Of a stretch of DNA of 64,000 bases, positions 37,668 through 49,262 are shown in pieces. The position numbers and the translations under genes are program-made. Under the pieces are notes generated by a model. It saw only the letters and a program-made list of their open reading frames with translations. It was not told the DNA's origin and ran no database searches. Numbering within the stretch: position 1 is the stretch's first letter; the number at the start of each line of letters is the position of its first letter. Origin of the DNA: Chamaecyparis obtusa (lineage: Eukaryota > Streptophyta > Pinopsida > Cupressales > Cupressaceae); NCBI GenBank assembly GCA_027943335.1, contig BSBK01006348.1, positions 116,001-180,000 of the forward strand. The letters are read 5' to 3'.

Positions 37668-38865
37668 TGTGTGTGTGAAAATTGTACCTGATCTATAGAC
37701 ACAACACTTTAGTAAAACATTAGAGGTTAGCAAAAATTAAAATCGTGCAAAATTGAAATCTAATTTAACCAAGCAATTTACTGCCTTCTAGTAGGTGCGA
37801 GATTGATGTTCTCAGATTGCTATCGAGATCAGTGACCTAGATGACACCTAAATGAAGGATTTGAATGCAAAAGATGGATATGGAATATGAATGCTATTAA
37901 TCTATATTTTTTATATTTTCTATGCAATGATATGAAAAATTGATATGAATCTATGCTAATATGGAAGTTGATCTAACAATGATATGAATCTATGCTAAAT
38001 GATATGCAATGCTCAAAACTAGAAAGATCTCACAATAGCTTGGATTCGCAAAGATGATTCTTTAGACTTCAATTCGACAGCGTGAGAATGCAAATTTGTG
38101 GATTTGAGAGAGATGAATTATGAAGAGCTGAGCCTTGATTTTATAGAAATCCAGGGCTTTGGAGGTGCATGAGAAAAAGCCATAAATCACTCAATTAACT
38201 CAGCTTGATTTTTGAGTTATCTGATAATAAAGATAATTTAATTCAAAAAAACATGCAAAAGCTAAGTTTTAACTCAAAATAGAGTTTAGCTTTAATTGAT
38301 AATTGATAGTTGTCTGCTTTTATGATTGTGCATGTTTTATTTATGAATTAATTTAATAATAAAGTGATTTATTTCCAACTTAACTGCTTTTTGAAAATAA
38401 AACAATTGATTTATGGGTTAATCAATCATTTAATCAAACTTTTATTAAAAACTATATTATTAAATAATGACAACTTGCTTTAATTAATTAAATAAAAATT
38501 TAATCAATTATTCATAGGATATTGGATTTATTGTCAAAATTAAATAATAAAATTAATAATAGATAGAATTAAATTTAATTACATAATTAAGTGGCAAGAT
38601 ATTAAATCTAATTAATTAAATATGAAAATATTCAATTAATCAAACTTAGGATAAATGTGATTTATCGCCAAATAATCATTAAATTAAAGATAATTAAGAT
38701 AATTAGGAATATTGCTAGGAATATTCCCCAATGTAGAATTTAAGATAATCAATTATGATTCGATGATGTTTAGATGTGCCTTAGATTAGGACTTCGATGT
38801 TGATTTCGTTCGATTTGTAGATGTAGGAGGTTAATGAACTTATAGCCCATTTTTGGGGTATTACA
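37668..38865 (-). repeat. N3 5' LTR (right copy)
   Basis: 1198 bp, matching 27787-28985 with scattered single-base changes. Followed by TSD cctaa. Confidence 0.93.
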
Positions 38866-38870
38866 CCTAA

Positions 38871-39527
38871 TTGAAGATATGAAAAATTGTGTGACCCTCT
38901 TAAGTAGAGTTTATGGTATGCCACAAGAAAGACAATTAGAGCCATGGATGGTAAAGTACATTGAGATTATCTAGAGGAGGAAGTAGAATATTTATTGGGG
39001 GAATATTATTAAAGATAATCTTGATGAGTAGTTGGTAAGGGCAAAAGATAATCCAATATTCTATATGACTTCATATATTGTATACTAACTAGTTGCATGG
39101 GTAGATTACATAGGAATTTACAAGAATGGATCCCTATGAGACCCAAACACACACCCTTACATACTGAACCCTTAGTTAGTGAGGAAGGAAAATCTCAACA
39201 CTAGAAACCTAGAATATAAGATAGTGAATGATGCATTTGTCTTTGTAATAATTCTATCAATTGAAGGTGATTATGAAAAGAGACTTTTAGAGGAAGTTGT
39301 AGCAAAGGTTTGGATGGTCATAAACTACTACATTTAATTTCAAAAACCTTTTCATACATTAGATTAGAAGGGTGCACACTTAATCCTAAGAAATTGCCAA
39401 GGTACCCTTCAGATAAGATTATTTTGATGAAAATGAGAAGGAAATTGGTTGTTGCACATGATCTTATCATAAAGAAGCATAAACACTATTTGGATTTCTC
39501 GATGTCCATTGGAGCCTATATGATCCA
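38871..39527 (+). pseudogene. Decayed coding-like locus, piece 2
   Basis: Continues piece 1 in frame (EDMKNCVTLLSRVYGMPQER, then DPNTHPYILNP, YEKRLLEEVVAKVW). Several stops and at least one frameshift occur before element C enters at 39528. The open stretch at 39310-39567 ends inside the LTR of C and so is not a gene in its own right. Product unknown. Confidence 0.55.
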
Positions 39528-40685
39528 TGTTGGAAATATAGATGGAGTAACTAAGAGGGTGGGGTGAATCAGTTAACCAAAAAAGATTACCACAGATCCC
39601 TTAGATGTCTCATTAAATCATTTGCTGTTGTTACTTGGTAAACATACAGAGAAATGTTGTAACTTGATTATTGCAGTGAGTATTAAGTATAACTATTCTT
39701 AGGCATTCATCAGTGATTAACATGCATGCATAAAGAAAATAACATGAACACAAGAGACACTAGATTTAACGTGGAAACTCAATATGGGAAAAACCACCAA
39801 TGTAACTAGTTACTATTTTTCACTCTTCTGAAGTGAGCCCTATTAGGAGCCAACCTAGTTAAAGGTTACAAAACACACTGTTAGGTGTGACCTTGTTAGA
39901 GGATTTAATCACCCTGTTAGGAGTGGCCTTGTAAGAGGTCTTTGAAACAATTCAATAGAACTGTCACCTTGTTAGAGGATTTACAAAATGGCTGTTAAAC
40001 CAACTCGGTTAAGAGATTTTGAAATCATTGCTACAATGGTAAGAAAGTAACAATGAAATGACCTAAATAATGATGCAACTGAATTGATAATTACAGATCT
40101 TTGTTCTACTTCACTAGATCCTTCCTGATCAAATATATCTTTGCTGCTCCTCAAGGATATCTAGCCATCCTTCAAAATTCTCACATATCTTCCTTCAAAA
40201 TGATTTTCACATTATTCTATTTTCTTCACACACTTTTTAATTCACCACTTGACCTTATATATATACCATTCAGATTGTCAAATTAGCACTAATAATCATT
40301 ACAAATATTAACACTCATTACAACAGTCGGCTAGAATAAACAAACTTCATTTCTCAAATTAACAAAATCCTTTATTGGGCCGACCTTGCTTGGTAAATAC
40401 TAATCCTGAAAAGATTTCCTTCGGTGACCGAGAGAACTTGGTAAACACTATGAATTCTACAACATCCTTTGGAGACCGAGTGAACTTGGTAAACACTAAC
40501 TTTCCTTTAATGCCCGAAAGATCTCAATAGACACTGAAAAATTGCCTCCTGACCGATTGAACTCGGTAAACACTTGGAACTGCTTTGCTGACCGACTGAG
40601 CATGATAATTGATATGACATTTGTGTGACATTAAAGACAACCCATAATTAATCCAACAATCTCCTTCAGACAATTGTATCCAACA
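39528..40685 (-). repeat. Element C 3' LTR (left copy)
   Basis: 1158 bp, TGTTGGAAATATAG to TATCCAACA on the plus strand. It holds a direct-repeat array of 'gaccgagagaacttggtaaacact' type units (about 40420-40600), one unit (~46 bp) more than the other LTR. It also holds repeated 'cttgttagaggattt' phrases (39890-39985). Confidence 0.95.
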
Positions 40686-40700
40686 ATCTCCCTCTTTGGC
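40686..40700 (-). promoter_or_regulatory. Element C polypurine tract
   Basis: Minus strand gccaaagagggagat followed by TGTTGGATAC of the 3' LTR. Confidence 0.85.
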
Positions 40701-41059
40701 ATTGATGGCAACACAACATGTCATAACACAATGAAATTTCATAGAAAACATAGAGTAAGGAACATATCCTTAGCTTAATTTTGATTCTCATCTATGAGAA
40801 CTCCCTCTATTAGCAAACTTCTCTTTCAGACTAAAAACTCTCCCTCTTAACTTCTCAAACTCTCCAAGAAAACTCTCCCTCTTAGAAACCTTTAGAAATT
40901 TCTTAAATTATGACAGAAAACTCTCCCTTTTTGACAACACATACTAGGTGAATAGCAATGTACCTTGAGTACTGATTCATATGCAATGATTCCTTGACTA
41001 AGCTGCATCAACTAACTGATTTTCAATATGCTCTGGTTAATGCATCACTAAAACTTTAT
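40701..41059 (-). other. Element C 3' untranslated region
   Basis: About 360 bp between the natural stop of pol and the PPT. It is rich in 'aactctcc' phrases. No gene seen. Confidence 0.7.
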
Positions 41060-44000
41060 TTAGTGAGCCTCAGATAGGGGAATGACCCCTAACTTACCTC
41101 TTAGATACAAGAATGCATCCTTAGGTAGTGGCTTGGTGAATATATCTACAATCTGTTCTTTTGTATGAATATATTCCAATCTGATTTCCTTGTCCTACAC
41201 CAATTCTCTGAGAAAGTGATATTTTATAGCAATGTGCTTGGTTTTGGAATGCATTACTGGATTCTTTGAAATATTTATTACACTTGTATTATCACAAAAC
41301 ATAACAACTGGCTCTTTGATCTCAACCTTCATGCCTTCCAATAACTATTTAAACCAAACAATATTAGAGCAATTTGCTGCTGCAACAACATATTCTGCTT
41401 CTACTGTGGATTGGGATGTGCAATTTTTCTTTTTACTAGTCCAAGATACCAACCTCTTGCCAAGAAAGAATGGTCCACCACTAGTACTCTTTCTATCATC
41501 AATGTTTCCTACCCAATCAGCATCAGTAAACACTTTTAAGTCTAGATTGCCTCCAAATTTATACCACAAGCCATAATCTTCAGTTCCTTTCAAGTATCTC
41601 AAGATTCTTTTGATTTCTATCATATAATTTTCTCTAGGTTTTGCTGAGAATCTTGCTACTATACCAACTGCTAAGGCAATATCAGGCCTTGTATGAACTA
41701 CATACTGTAATTTTCCAATCATTGATCTGTATAAGGTCTGATCTACTTCTTTTGAATCATCATCTTTGGTAAGCTTCAGTCTAGTACACATGGGGGTACC
41801 AATTGGTTTTGCATCTTCCATACTAAACTTCTTAAGTATTTCCTTGATATATTTAGATTGAGTAATGTAGATACCGTTCTTGCTCTGCTGAATTTGAAGA
41901 CCAACAAAGAAATTTATTTGACCAAACATAGACATTTCAAATTCTTTGTTCATTTGCTCTGAAATTTTTTTGCATTGATCATCATTACCTATAAACACAG
42001 TATCATCCACAAATATTTCTGCCAAAACAATTATGTTATCTAGTCCTTCCTTGATGTACAAACTACTGTTATCATTAGCTCTTTTGAAATCAATCTGAAT
42101 AAGATAGTTATGTAATCTTTCATACCATGCTCTAGGGGCTTGTTTCAGACCATACAATGCTTTGTGTAACTTTCAGATCATATTCCTTTTGCCTGGATCA
42201 ACAAAACCTTTAGGTTGCTCAATGTAGACTTCTTCATCAAGAATACCATTGAGAAATGTAGATTTTACATCCATCTGATATACCTTAAATCTTTTATGTG
42301 TTGCATATGCAAGTAGAGTCCTTACACCTTCTAATCTTGCAACAGGAGAAAAATTCTCTCCATAATCTATACCTTCTTCTTGAGAATACCCTTTACATAC
42401 CAATCTAGCTTTGTTTCTTGATACTTGACCATCTTCATTCAACTTATTCCTGAATACCCATGTTGTTCCAATTACATTTTTATCTTTAGGCCTAGGTACA
42501 AGAGTCCATGTTTTATTCTTCTCTATTTGTTTTATTTCTTCATTCATAGCCTCAATCCAACTTTCATTTTCCAATGCATCTTTGACATTTCTAGGTTCAA
42601 AATTAGCAAGTAAACATGTACCTTTTAGTTTACTTATTGTCATAGTACCATCTGATTTGTTTCCAATAATCTGATCTGGTGTATGATGCCTCCTGACATA
42701 CTTGGCCAATACAGGTTCCTTGCCTCTTGAATGCGTTACATTGTCATCTTCTTGAATTTCATTTTTAGGTTCTTGTTGCTTAGGCTTGGTAGATATTGGC
42801 TCAATAGCTTCAAACTGAGACTCAGGTCCTTGTGACTTGGTTTGAACTTCTTCTTGTGACTCGGTTTGAACTTCTTCCTGTGACTCGGTTACTGTACTGG
42901 GCTCGGTAGATGCAGTCTCCTTATTGATAGATGTGTCTGGCAATGTATTAGGTTCAATGTAAACAAATCTCCTGTAATCCTCTAGTTCCTTTTTGCTTTC
43001 TTCTTCAGTCTTTTCTACAAACTCATCAACTTTCATATGTGCACTTTCTATGATTTTGTGAGTAGACAAATTCAAACATCTATATGCCTTACTCTTGCAA
43101 GAATATCCCAAGAATATTCCTTCATCACTTTTCACCTCAAATTTGCCTTTTCTAGATTCTTTTAAGATGTAACACTTACTACCAAATACTTTTAGGTAAC
43201 TTACATTGGGTTTATAGCCATACCATAACTCATAAGGAGTTTTGAATGTGTCTTTCTTCAATTGTACTCGGTTCAAGGTATGAACTGTAGTGCTGATAGC
43301 TTCTTTCTAGTATTTCATAGCAATGTTCTTTTCAATCATTAGAGTCCTTGCACAATCCATGATAGATTTGTTCCTCCTTTTAGCTATTCCATTCTGGTCA
43401 GGAGTTCTTGGGGTTGATACCTATCTTTTGATTCATCTTTCAATGCAAAAATTATTGAATTCATGGGAGATGAATTCACCACCTCTGTCTGATCTTAAGC
43501 ACTTCATTCTTTTCCCTGTTTCCTTTTCTACTCTTGCCAAATACCATTTGAATTTCTCAAATGCTTCTGACTTTTCTCTTAGATACATAACAGTCATCAT
43601 TCTAGAGTAGTCATCAACAAAGAGAATAAATAATTTTTCTCCAGTATAGCTCTCAATTCCAATAGGTCCACATAAATCAGTATGCACAATTTCCAAAATA
43701 TCTTCAGACTAATAGTTTTTACTTTTAAAGCTAGTTTTTCCCATTTTTCCAATCTAACAATTCTTGCATAGACCAACATCAAGTTTCTTCAAAGTAGGAA
43801 TGCCTCTTACTTTCTTGAATTTACTTATTTTCACCATGTTATCAAAATTTACATGACATAACCTTTTGTGCCATAACCAACTTTCTTCCATTTGAGCAAT
43901 AAAACATGAGCATTCACCAAGATCAAGATAAAACAAGTTACCTTTGGTTTGTTTTCCTAATCCAATCAGTTTTCCCTTGTCATCCGGTAGTCTTGTTTTT

Positions 44001-44719
44001 CCATGCATGAATTCAACCTTGAATCCAATGTTGATTAGCTGTGCTACACTTAGAAGATTATGCTTTAGTCCTTCAACCCAATATGCATTATCACATATAA
44101 GTTCTTTGGTTAATGAGATTCATCCTCTTCCTTTTATGCAACAAGGTTCATTGTTTCCAAACCTTACATTACCACCATCATAGTCTTCAAGGTGTTCAAA
44201 CTTTGTTCTGTCACCAGTCATATGATGTGAACATCCTCTGTCTATGATCCATGTATCATTTTTTCTTATATGAGAGATAAGTGCCATCTCATCTTCATCA
44301 TCATCAGATTCATCTTTTACCGCAATGAAGACAATTTCTTCTTCACTATCATCAGAATCCTTAGCCAAAAAACATGTTTTCTTACCTTTATCCTTGAATG
44401 ATTTGAAATTATTCTTGCCATTGTACTTCTAACCTTTCTTCTCATCCTTGCTTTGCTTGTTTGGGCACCTAGCTGTAATATGACCAATTTCTTCACATGA
44501 AAAATAGATTAAGGGAGTTTTACCTTTGTATTTACCTCTGCCTCTAGTATATTTCTTTGCAAGTAATGCTTCAATAACTTCAAGATCACTATCAGAACTT
44601 TCCTCTAATTCTTCTTCACTTTCTGACTGGATGTCCTTTACTTTCTTGCCCTTCTTAAGTGAAAGTTTGGCCTCAAATGCTGATTCAATATTTTTGGAAG
44701 TTGGAACATAGTTGTCATA
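41060..44719 (-). pseudogene. Element C Gag C-terminus and Pol
   Basis: One frame down to a TAA at 41060-41062. From N to C: degraded zinc knuckle (SCEEIGHITARC, first Cys now Tyr/Phe context), protease WIIDRGCSHHMTG (family DSG reads DRG here), integrase zinc residues (WHKRLCHVN ... LCKNC) and core (HTDLCGPI, VDDYSRM, SDRGGEF), RT ([19 protein letters not shown]), RNase H (FTDADWVGN.DDRKSTSG). About seven TAG and three TGA stops interrupt it. Most sit where Gln, Arg or Trp is expected, for example YWKEAI read as Y-stop-KEAI. Joined to 59905-60487 it would be about 1415 codons. Confidence 0.93.
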
Positions 44720-44724
44720 GTTAT
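44720..44724. other. TSD of N1, left copy (gttat)
   Basis: Pairs with attat at 59900-59904. Both lie inside the gag of element C, and removal of 44725-59904 restores the gag frame (15,180 bases, divisible by three). Confidence 0.85.
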
Positions 44725-45097
44725 TGTTACACAAAAAATTCACTATCATTCATTCTCGGCCACGGTCCTATTTTCCAAAGAAATGCTCAAGTGTCGAAAG
44801 TCCAGTGTGTTTTCTACCTTTTGGCCTAAAAACCCTCAGTGTGTTTTCGACCTTCACTCTGAAAGCCCAGGATGTTTTTGACCTTCAAGCGAAAACCTCA
44901 CTTGTTTTCGGCCTTTCGTGCTTCACACTTCTTCAGCGTCGACATTTTTCTTAAGTGTTCAGTGTCAAAAAACTCTCTGTGTTTTTGACCTCCAGTTTGA
45001 AAACCCTCTTTGTTTTCGACCCTAAGTGCGCAACTCTGACCAGGCGGGTCCCAGTTCCTCAAAAGCCATGCTAGTGCAGTGAAAGATTTGACAACTA

Positions 45098-46239
45098 TCG
45101 CATGATCGCATGGGACATTCTGATCCCATGAGATCATGCGACAACTATTGATGCGGTATCAACAAAGATCAGTGGTGAACCCAAGCTGAAGGATGAGTTA
45201 AAGTTAAAAAATTAGGTCTTGCAGGCCCAAACGAGGTGGCAGTCAGTGGCTAACATCTTATGGTTGGTCGCATGATCGCATGGGCTCTTTCAAGCCCATG
45301 CGACCATGGGACTAACCGTCAGCGGTTCACGGTGGGCATCTTGCAGTCAACTCCAAGCCAGTGGGGGTAGCATCTTGCGGTTGGTCGCATGATTGCATGC
45401 CGTCTCGAAACTACATGCGACCATGCGACAAGCGGTAAGCAGCAGCTTTTGGTGGTGACATGTTAGGACTATCGATGGGTCTGATGGTCAGTGGAAGCAC
45501 CGGTTGATTGAAGATCAAAGGCTGGCGCATGATCTCATGGGATCTTCTGATCCCATGTGATCATGCGATAGTCATTCGATTCTTCTAAGTTTTTTCAGTT
45601 GATATTGTCGAGGGTCTGACCAACGTGGTTGCATTTTGGTTGGTCCACATGTTAAGGGTACCAGGTTTGGTGGGGCCAATTGTCTTGCATGGAAGAGTGA
45701 TAGATTCTCAAGGCTTGTCACATGATCACATGAAGCCTTTCGGGCTCATGCGATCATGCGACCATTGACTTTTTCAAAGCGGTGTGGTCGTGGGTCCAGT
45801 CGAGGTGTTCATTTCCTATTGGGCCATGTGGAAAAGTTTGGCAGGTGTCATGTCTTGCGGGTCCTGAGCATCTATGTGGCAGTAGAGGCAAGTTTTTAAG
45901 GATTTCTTTGTTCGCATGTTCATGGATATGTTTTAGCAGGCTTCCAGACTTGGCAAGAGTGCGGTTGCGTAGTTAACATGTTTCGTGTGGTCACTGAGTG
46001 GAGCCCGGGGTTAAGAAAATATTAAACAACTTGGTGACTAAAGAGAAGGTGAAACTAGGGTTAGAAGTTGCAGTCAAAATGAGCCCGAGGTATCTTGCAT
46101 GCGAGCATGTGACAAGCGGTTCGTGGTTGACAGGTGGATTTTTTACGGGGCCAGGTGTCTTGCACAGAAGCGGTGGTGGATTCAAAGAGGCTTGTCACAT
46201 CATTGCATGAGGCTTTTTTAGCTCATGCGATCATGTGAC
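45098..46239 (+). repeat. Hairpin array in N1 LTR A (six modules)
   Basis: Modules at 45098-45142, 45262-45317, 45384-45429, 45524-45568, 45716-45762 and 46193-46239. The outer stem is GTCGCATGATCGCATG or close to it, paired with CATGCGATCATGCGAC. Inner stems differ between modules (GGGCT/AGCCC, GGGATC/GATCCC, GAAGCC/GGGCTC) yet stay complementary. Loops are 3-6 bases. The module at 45262 pairs at 22 of 25 positions by my count. Confidence 0.88.
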
Positions 46240-46636
46240 CAGTGTTATTTCAAGCGGTGCAGCCTATTTTCGCTGAGCTTTCTTCTGAGAGAATGCTTGC
46301 AAGTGCGAGTAGCTAGAATTGATGATTTCAGAGGCGGTTGCAGTGGGGAGAATTTGTAGAGATATTTTAGGCCACCATTTTGGGTCCTTTTAAGGATCTG
46401 AGATCAGATTTTGGTCATTCATGGCTGAGTGGGTTGTAGAGGTTGTCAGGTTGAGGTCTTTTGTCTGTGAGCAAGATCAGTACAGGAATGGGCACGCAAG
46501 GGGAGTTATGTCTGATCTATTGAGATATTTTCAAGATGAACATTTATGATCAAACACGACTGCTAGGGATGATTATTTTATGCATAAATTTGTAACCCTG
46601 GTTAATTTTGACTCCTGCCTACGTGTAGTTGAGTGA

Positions 46637-46646
46637 TGTATATAAT
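46637..46646 (+). promoter_or_regulatory. Candidate TATA box in N1 LTR A
   Basis: tgtatataat, repeated at the same place in LTR B (51176) and as tgtatatatt in N2 (about 53661 and 58827). Conservation in four LTRs supports a promoter role. Transcription start not determined. Confidence 0.5.
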
Positions 46647-47414
46647 GTTTTTTGGAGCTTGTAGAGCTCAGAGTTCACATTTTGTAAAAGGAAAGTTTCT
46701 TTCCTAGAAAGCTATCTGAGACACTTTCCTGTCCTCTAGTTTTCTCATAGTTTGTAATCTCCCATTGATATTACAAATATTGCAAAGCATTTTTTGTGAC
46801 ATTCTTGTTGTCCCTATGCTTCCTTTGTTTGGCTTGTCTCTTATTGGATTGAAGTTTATGCATGTTTTCAATGATATCTTAGGTTTCCTAATTCCTCTTT
46901 CTTTTTGTAACTGTGTGTGTTACTCAATTTGATCTGATTTAGGTGTTTTGTGGATATACTACAACCCCTAGCAGCCTTGTCTCATTCCTACACCTAGTTG
47001 CAGAAAAGGATGTTTGTTTGCAGGTCATAGGTTGAGCCTTTGTTCAGACCCTCCTATGAAATACTTATGCAAGCCTATCTAGTGAGTTGTAACTTATTAG
47101 ACCTGATTCCTTATTAGACCTGATTCCCTCTATACTAAGATCCAAACCCTAGTTTTGGTGCATCACCTACTAGGATAGATTTTCTTTCTGTCATTTCCCT
47201 TTCATGTACTCCTTCTATCCCTTTCTCTCAAAAGTTTACTTTCCTATTTAAAAGAAAATCAAGGTGATTATCCAAGAGAAACCAGCCTAGAACCTGGAGG
47301 TCTCATCTCAGTTAGCAAAGGTCCCACAACCTTGAGATGACTCCCTTGTTATACTGGATTATCAAGACCAAGAGAGCTTGAGATCAGAGGCGCAAATTCA
47401 GTGTATAACATTTT

Positions 47415-47432
47415 TGGCACGCCCGGTGGGAC
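47415..47432 (+). promoter_or_regulatory. N1 primer-binding site
   Basis: TGGCACGCCCGGTGGGAC four bases past the LTR end. One base differs from the element G site over the same 18 bases. Confidence 0.85.
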
Positions 47433-47549
47433 CAAGAGGTCATATTTTCATAATTCTTGCTGGTTTTGATATGCATCCAGTAGGTTGCACACCTTTGAGA
47501 GGTCATTTTTTTTCATATTTGACGACTCTGAGTTCAAATCTATTGGTTT

Positions 47550-49047
47550 CATGCAGATTTAGTACCTAAGATAGATTACCATCCTTCTTTTCATGAGGGG
47601 ATCCCTTCATCTCATGGAGGTCAACAACAGTCATCTCATGTTTTCCCCCCACCCACCCAACTTCCAGCATCATGGCAGCATCAATACACATACCAACAAC
47701 CTCAAGGGGAGATGCTTTCCCTAAAAGAGCATGTTCATCATGCCCAGATCCAACAACAACAAACTTTGGCTCAGCAAGATCAAGGTTACAGGAGGTATCT
47801 GGTAGAACAATACAAAAGAAATGAGGCCATGCTTGCTGAGGGGCTGGAAGCACAAAAGAAACACTATGAGGAGGTGTTGGAAACACAAAAAAGGCATATA
47901 CGGACACAAGCAAAGGAGTAGTTTGATGCTAGATGGAAGCAGTGTGAAGAAATCATTGCAGGACAGCAAAAAATTCAAGCAACCCTTATAAGCAACCTGG
48001 CAACACTACACAAAGTTTACAAGGAAAACCTGATTAAGGTTAGTGCTGCTATAGCTGAGAAAGAGGAAGATTTTCAAAAGAAATTAGCAGCTCAGAGGGT
48101 TGCTTATGAGGAGTTGGAAATTCATAAGAATAATTGTGAAAAGGTGGTCCAAGACCAAAAGGTTTTGATGGAGGCCATGTTTGATAGAGGCAACGAATTT
48201 CAGATTGAGAAAGAAAAGGAACTAAGAGCTCATGAGGAGTTTCATGAGAGAGAGCTGTAGGATCTCAAACAAAATATTGATCCCTGGCTTCTACAACTAA
48301 AACATATAAAAGAGGCTATCAGATGCAGGTTGAGAAATGCTCTCAACTAGAGGAAGAAAAGGAGATCATTGAGCAGAAGATTACTAATCTAAAGGTGGCT
48401 CTCTCTAAACAGGTTAGGACAAATGAGTCCTCAATAAATCATGATAATCATGCTGAAAATAGGACACTTCTCCTACAAGAGAATCTGGAAGAAGAGGAGG
48501 ATCAATTCTGGGACAAGATGGAGTATTTCTGCTTACATCTTGATGACAAGCCCACACTTCTGGAGGACACCTACAATCTACAGGAGATAGTCATTTCCAA
48601 CCAGCAATATGAGGAGAACAACCAAACTGAAGTAATCTCTCAAGAGCCTAAGTTTGTCAAGGAGAGCTCTAGGTCCAGCATCTCTCATGGTTTCCCTATC
48701 AGATATTTGGCCAGGATGGAGGTTATCAAAGGAGTACAAATCATGCCACCATTCGAATATGATTTTCTATCAGAAGTTGAGGCTGTGAATGAACTAGATC
48801 AGCTTGTTGTCCCCATTGGCCAAGTAAGTAAAGTCTCATTGCCACTTGCTATTTCTCCTTAGAATGATGGTGCCTACGATCAGCTTGACCAAGTGAGTAA
48901 AATCCATATCAGTCAAATCCTTGACAAGCAAGTGACCCTGTATATCTCCTATGTTTATCTTGTAATAGCTTTCCAGAGGCATGTGGATTATTGTAAGCTG
49001 AGAAGGATGGGTAGCTACTTCAGCCTACCAATGAATGGTTTTGTTTA
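47550..49047 (+). pseudogene. N1 internal coding remnant, coiled-coil protein
   Basis: N-terminal Gln/Pro/His-rich part (47590-47700), then a long Gln/Glu/Lys coiled coil (47712-48310, with TAG stops near 47922 and 48258 where CAG fits). After a frameshift comes 48323-48862 with more coiled coil, FWDKMEYFCLHLDDKP and HGFPIRYLARME. The C-terminus ends MNGFV at 49045 after a further shift. N2 has the same general order and shares PIRYLA and NGFV. It has no zinc knuckle and no enzyme motif. It probably takes the place of Gag, function unknown. Confidence 0.7.
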
Positions 49048-49262
49048 ACCAGGTCTCTGTAATGGTTAGTTTAGGCTAGGTTAGCTTCCCTGCTTTCTAG
49101 ATTAGTCTTTCCCTATTTTCCAAGAAGTGCTCGAGCACATTTTTTATCCCTCTCCCTGTCAGAAAGTTTTTTGTGTTCCTATGATGACTCTTATGCCCAA
49201 GGGATTGTAAAGGCAACTGGTCCAATGTCTAGCAGGCTGACATCCTGCAGAGGTCACCAAAA
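49048..49262 (+). other. N1 3' untranslated segment and PPT-proximal end
   Basis: Includes 'ccaagaagtgctcgagcac' and 'tatgcccaagggattgtaaagg', shared with N2 and N0, and ends gcagaggtcaccaaaa before TGTTACCC. This end matches the corresponding place in G better than a random purine tract would. Confidence 0.65.

Larger units (their letters stand above)
27787..38865 (-). mobile_element. N3: non-autonomous Ty3/gypsy-derived LTR element
   Basis: An 11,079 bp element with perfect TSD cctaa (27782-27786 and 38866-38870). LTRs of 1199 and 1198 bp are nearly identical, so it looks younger than G. The minus-strand order is 5' LTR, PBS, repeat-rich leader (37667-34900), a long unknown open frame (34898-32607), an integrase C-terminal remnant (31690-31211), a 2.2 kb non-coding tail, PPT and 3' LTR. 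No RT, RNase H or protease remains. The integrase text is Ty3/gypsy and close to the Tat group, so N3 is a deletion derivative that needs enzymes in trans. Confidence 0.92.
44725..47410 (+). repeat. N1 5' LTR (A)
   Basis: TGTTACACAAAAAATTC to GTGTATAACA. The first ~300 bp repeat 'tgtgttttcgacctt' phrases. Six hairpin modules follow between 45098 and 46239. A TATA-like tgtatataat lies at 46637-46646, conserved in LTR B (51176-51184). It would drive plus-strand transcription. The open frames at 45782-45976 and 45998-46210 recur in LTR B and are not genes. Confidence 0.93.

Noticed and set aside
39310..39567. 85-codon frame MDGHKLLHLISK... as an intact gene
   Set aside because: It runs into the element C LTR at 39528. 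The true continuation after removing C is in another frame at 61667.
41232..44954. Plus-strand frames across element C
   Set aside because: Opposite-strand shadows of a clear copia pol frame.
45098..46239. Hairpin array as a CRISPR array
   Set aside because: Spacing is irregular, the inner parts are palindromic and not spacers, and the setting is a plant LTR with copies in four LTRs.
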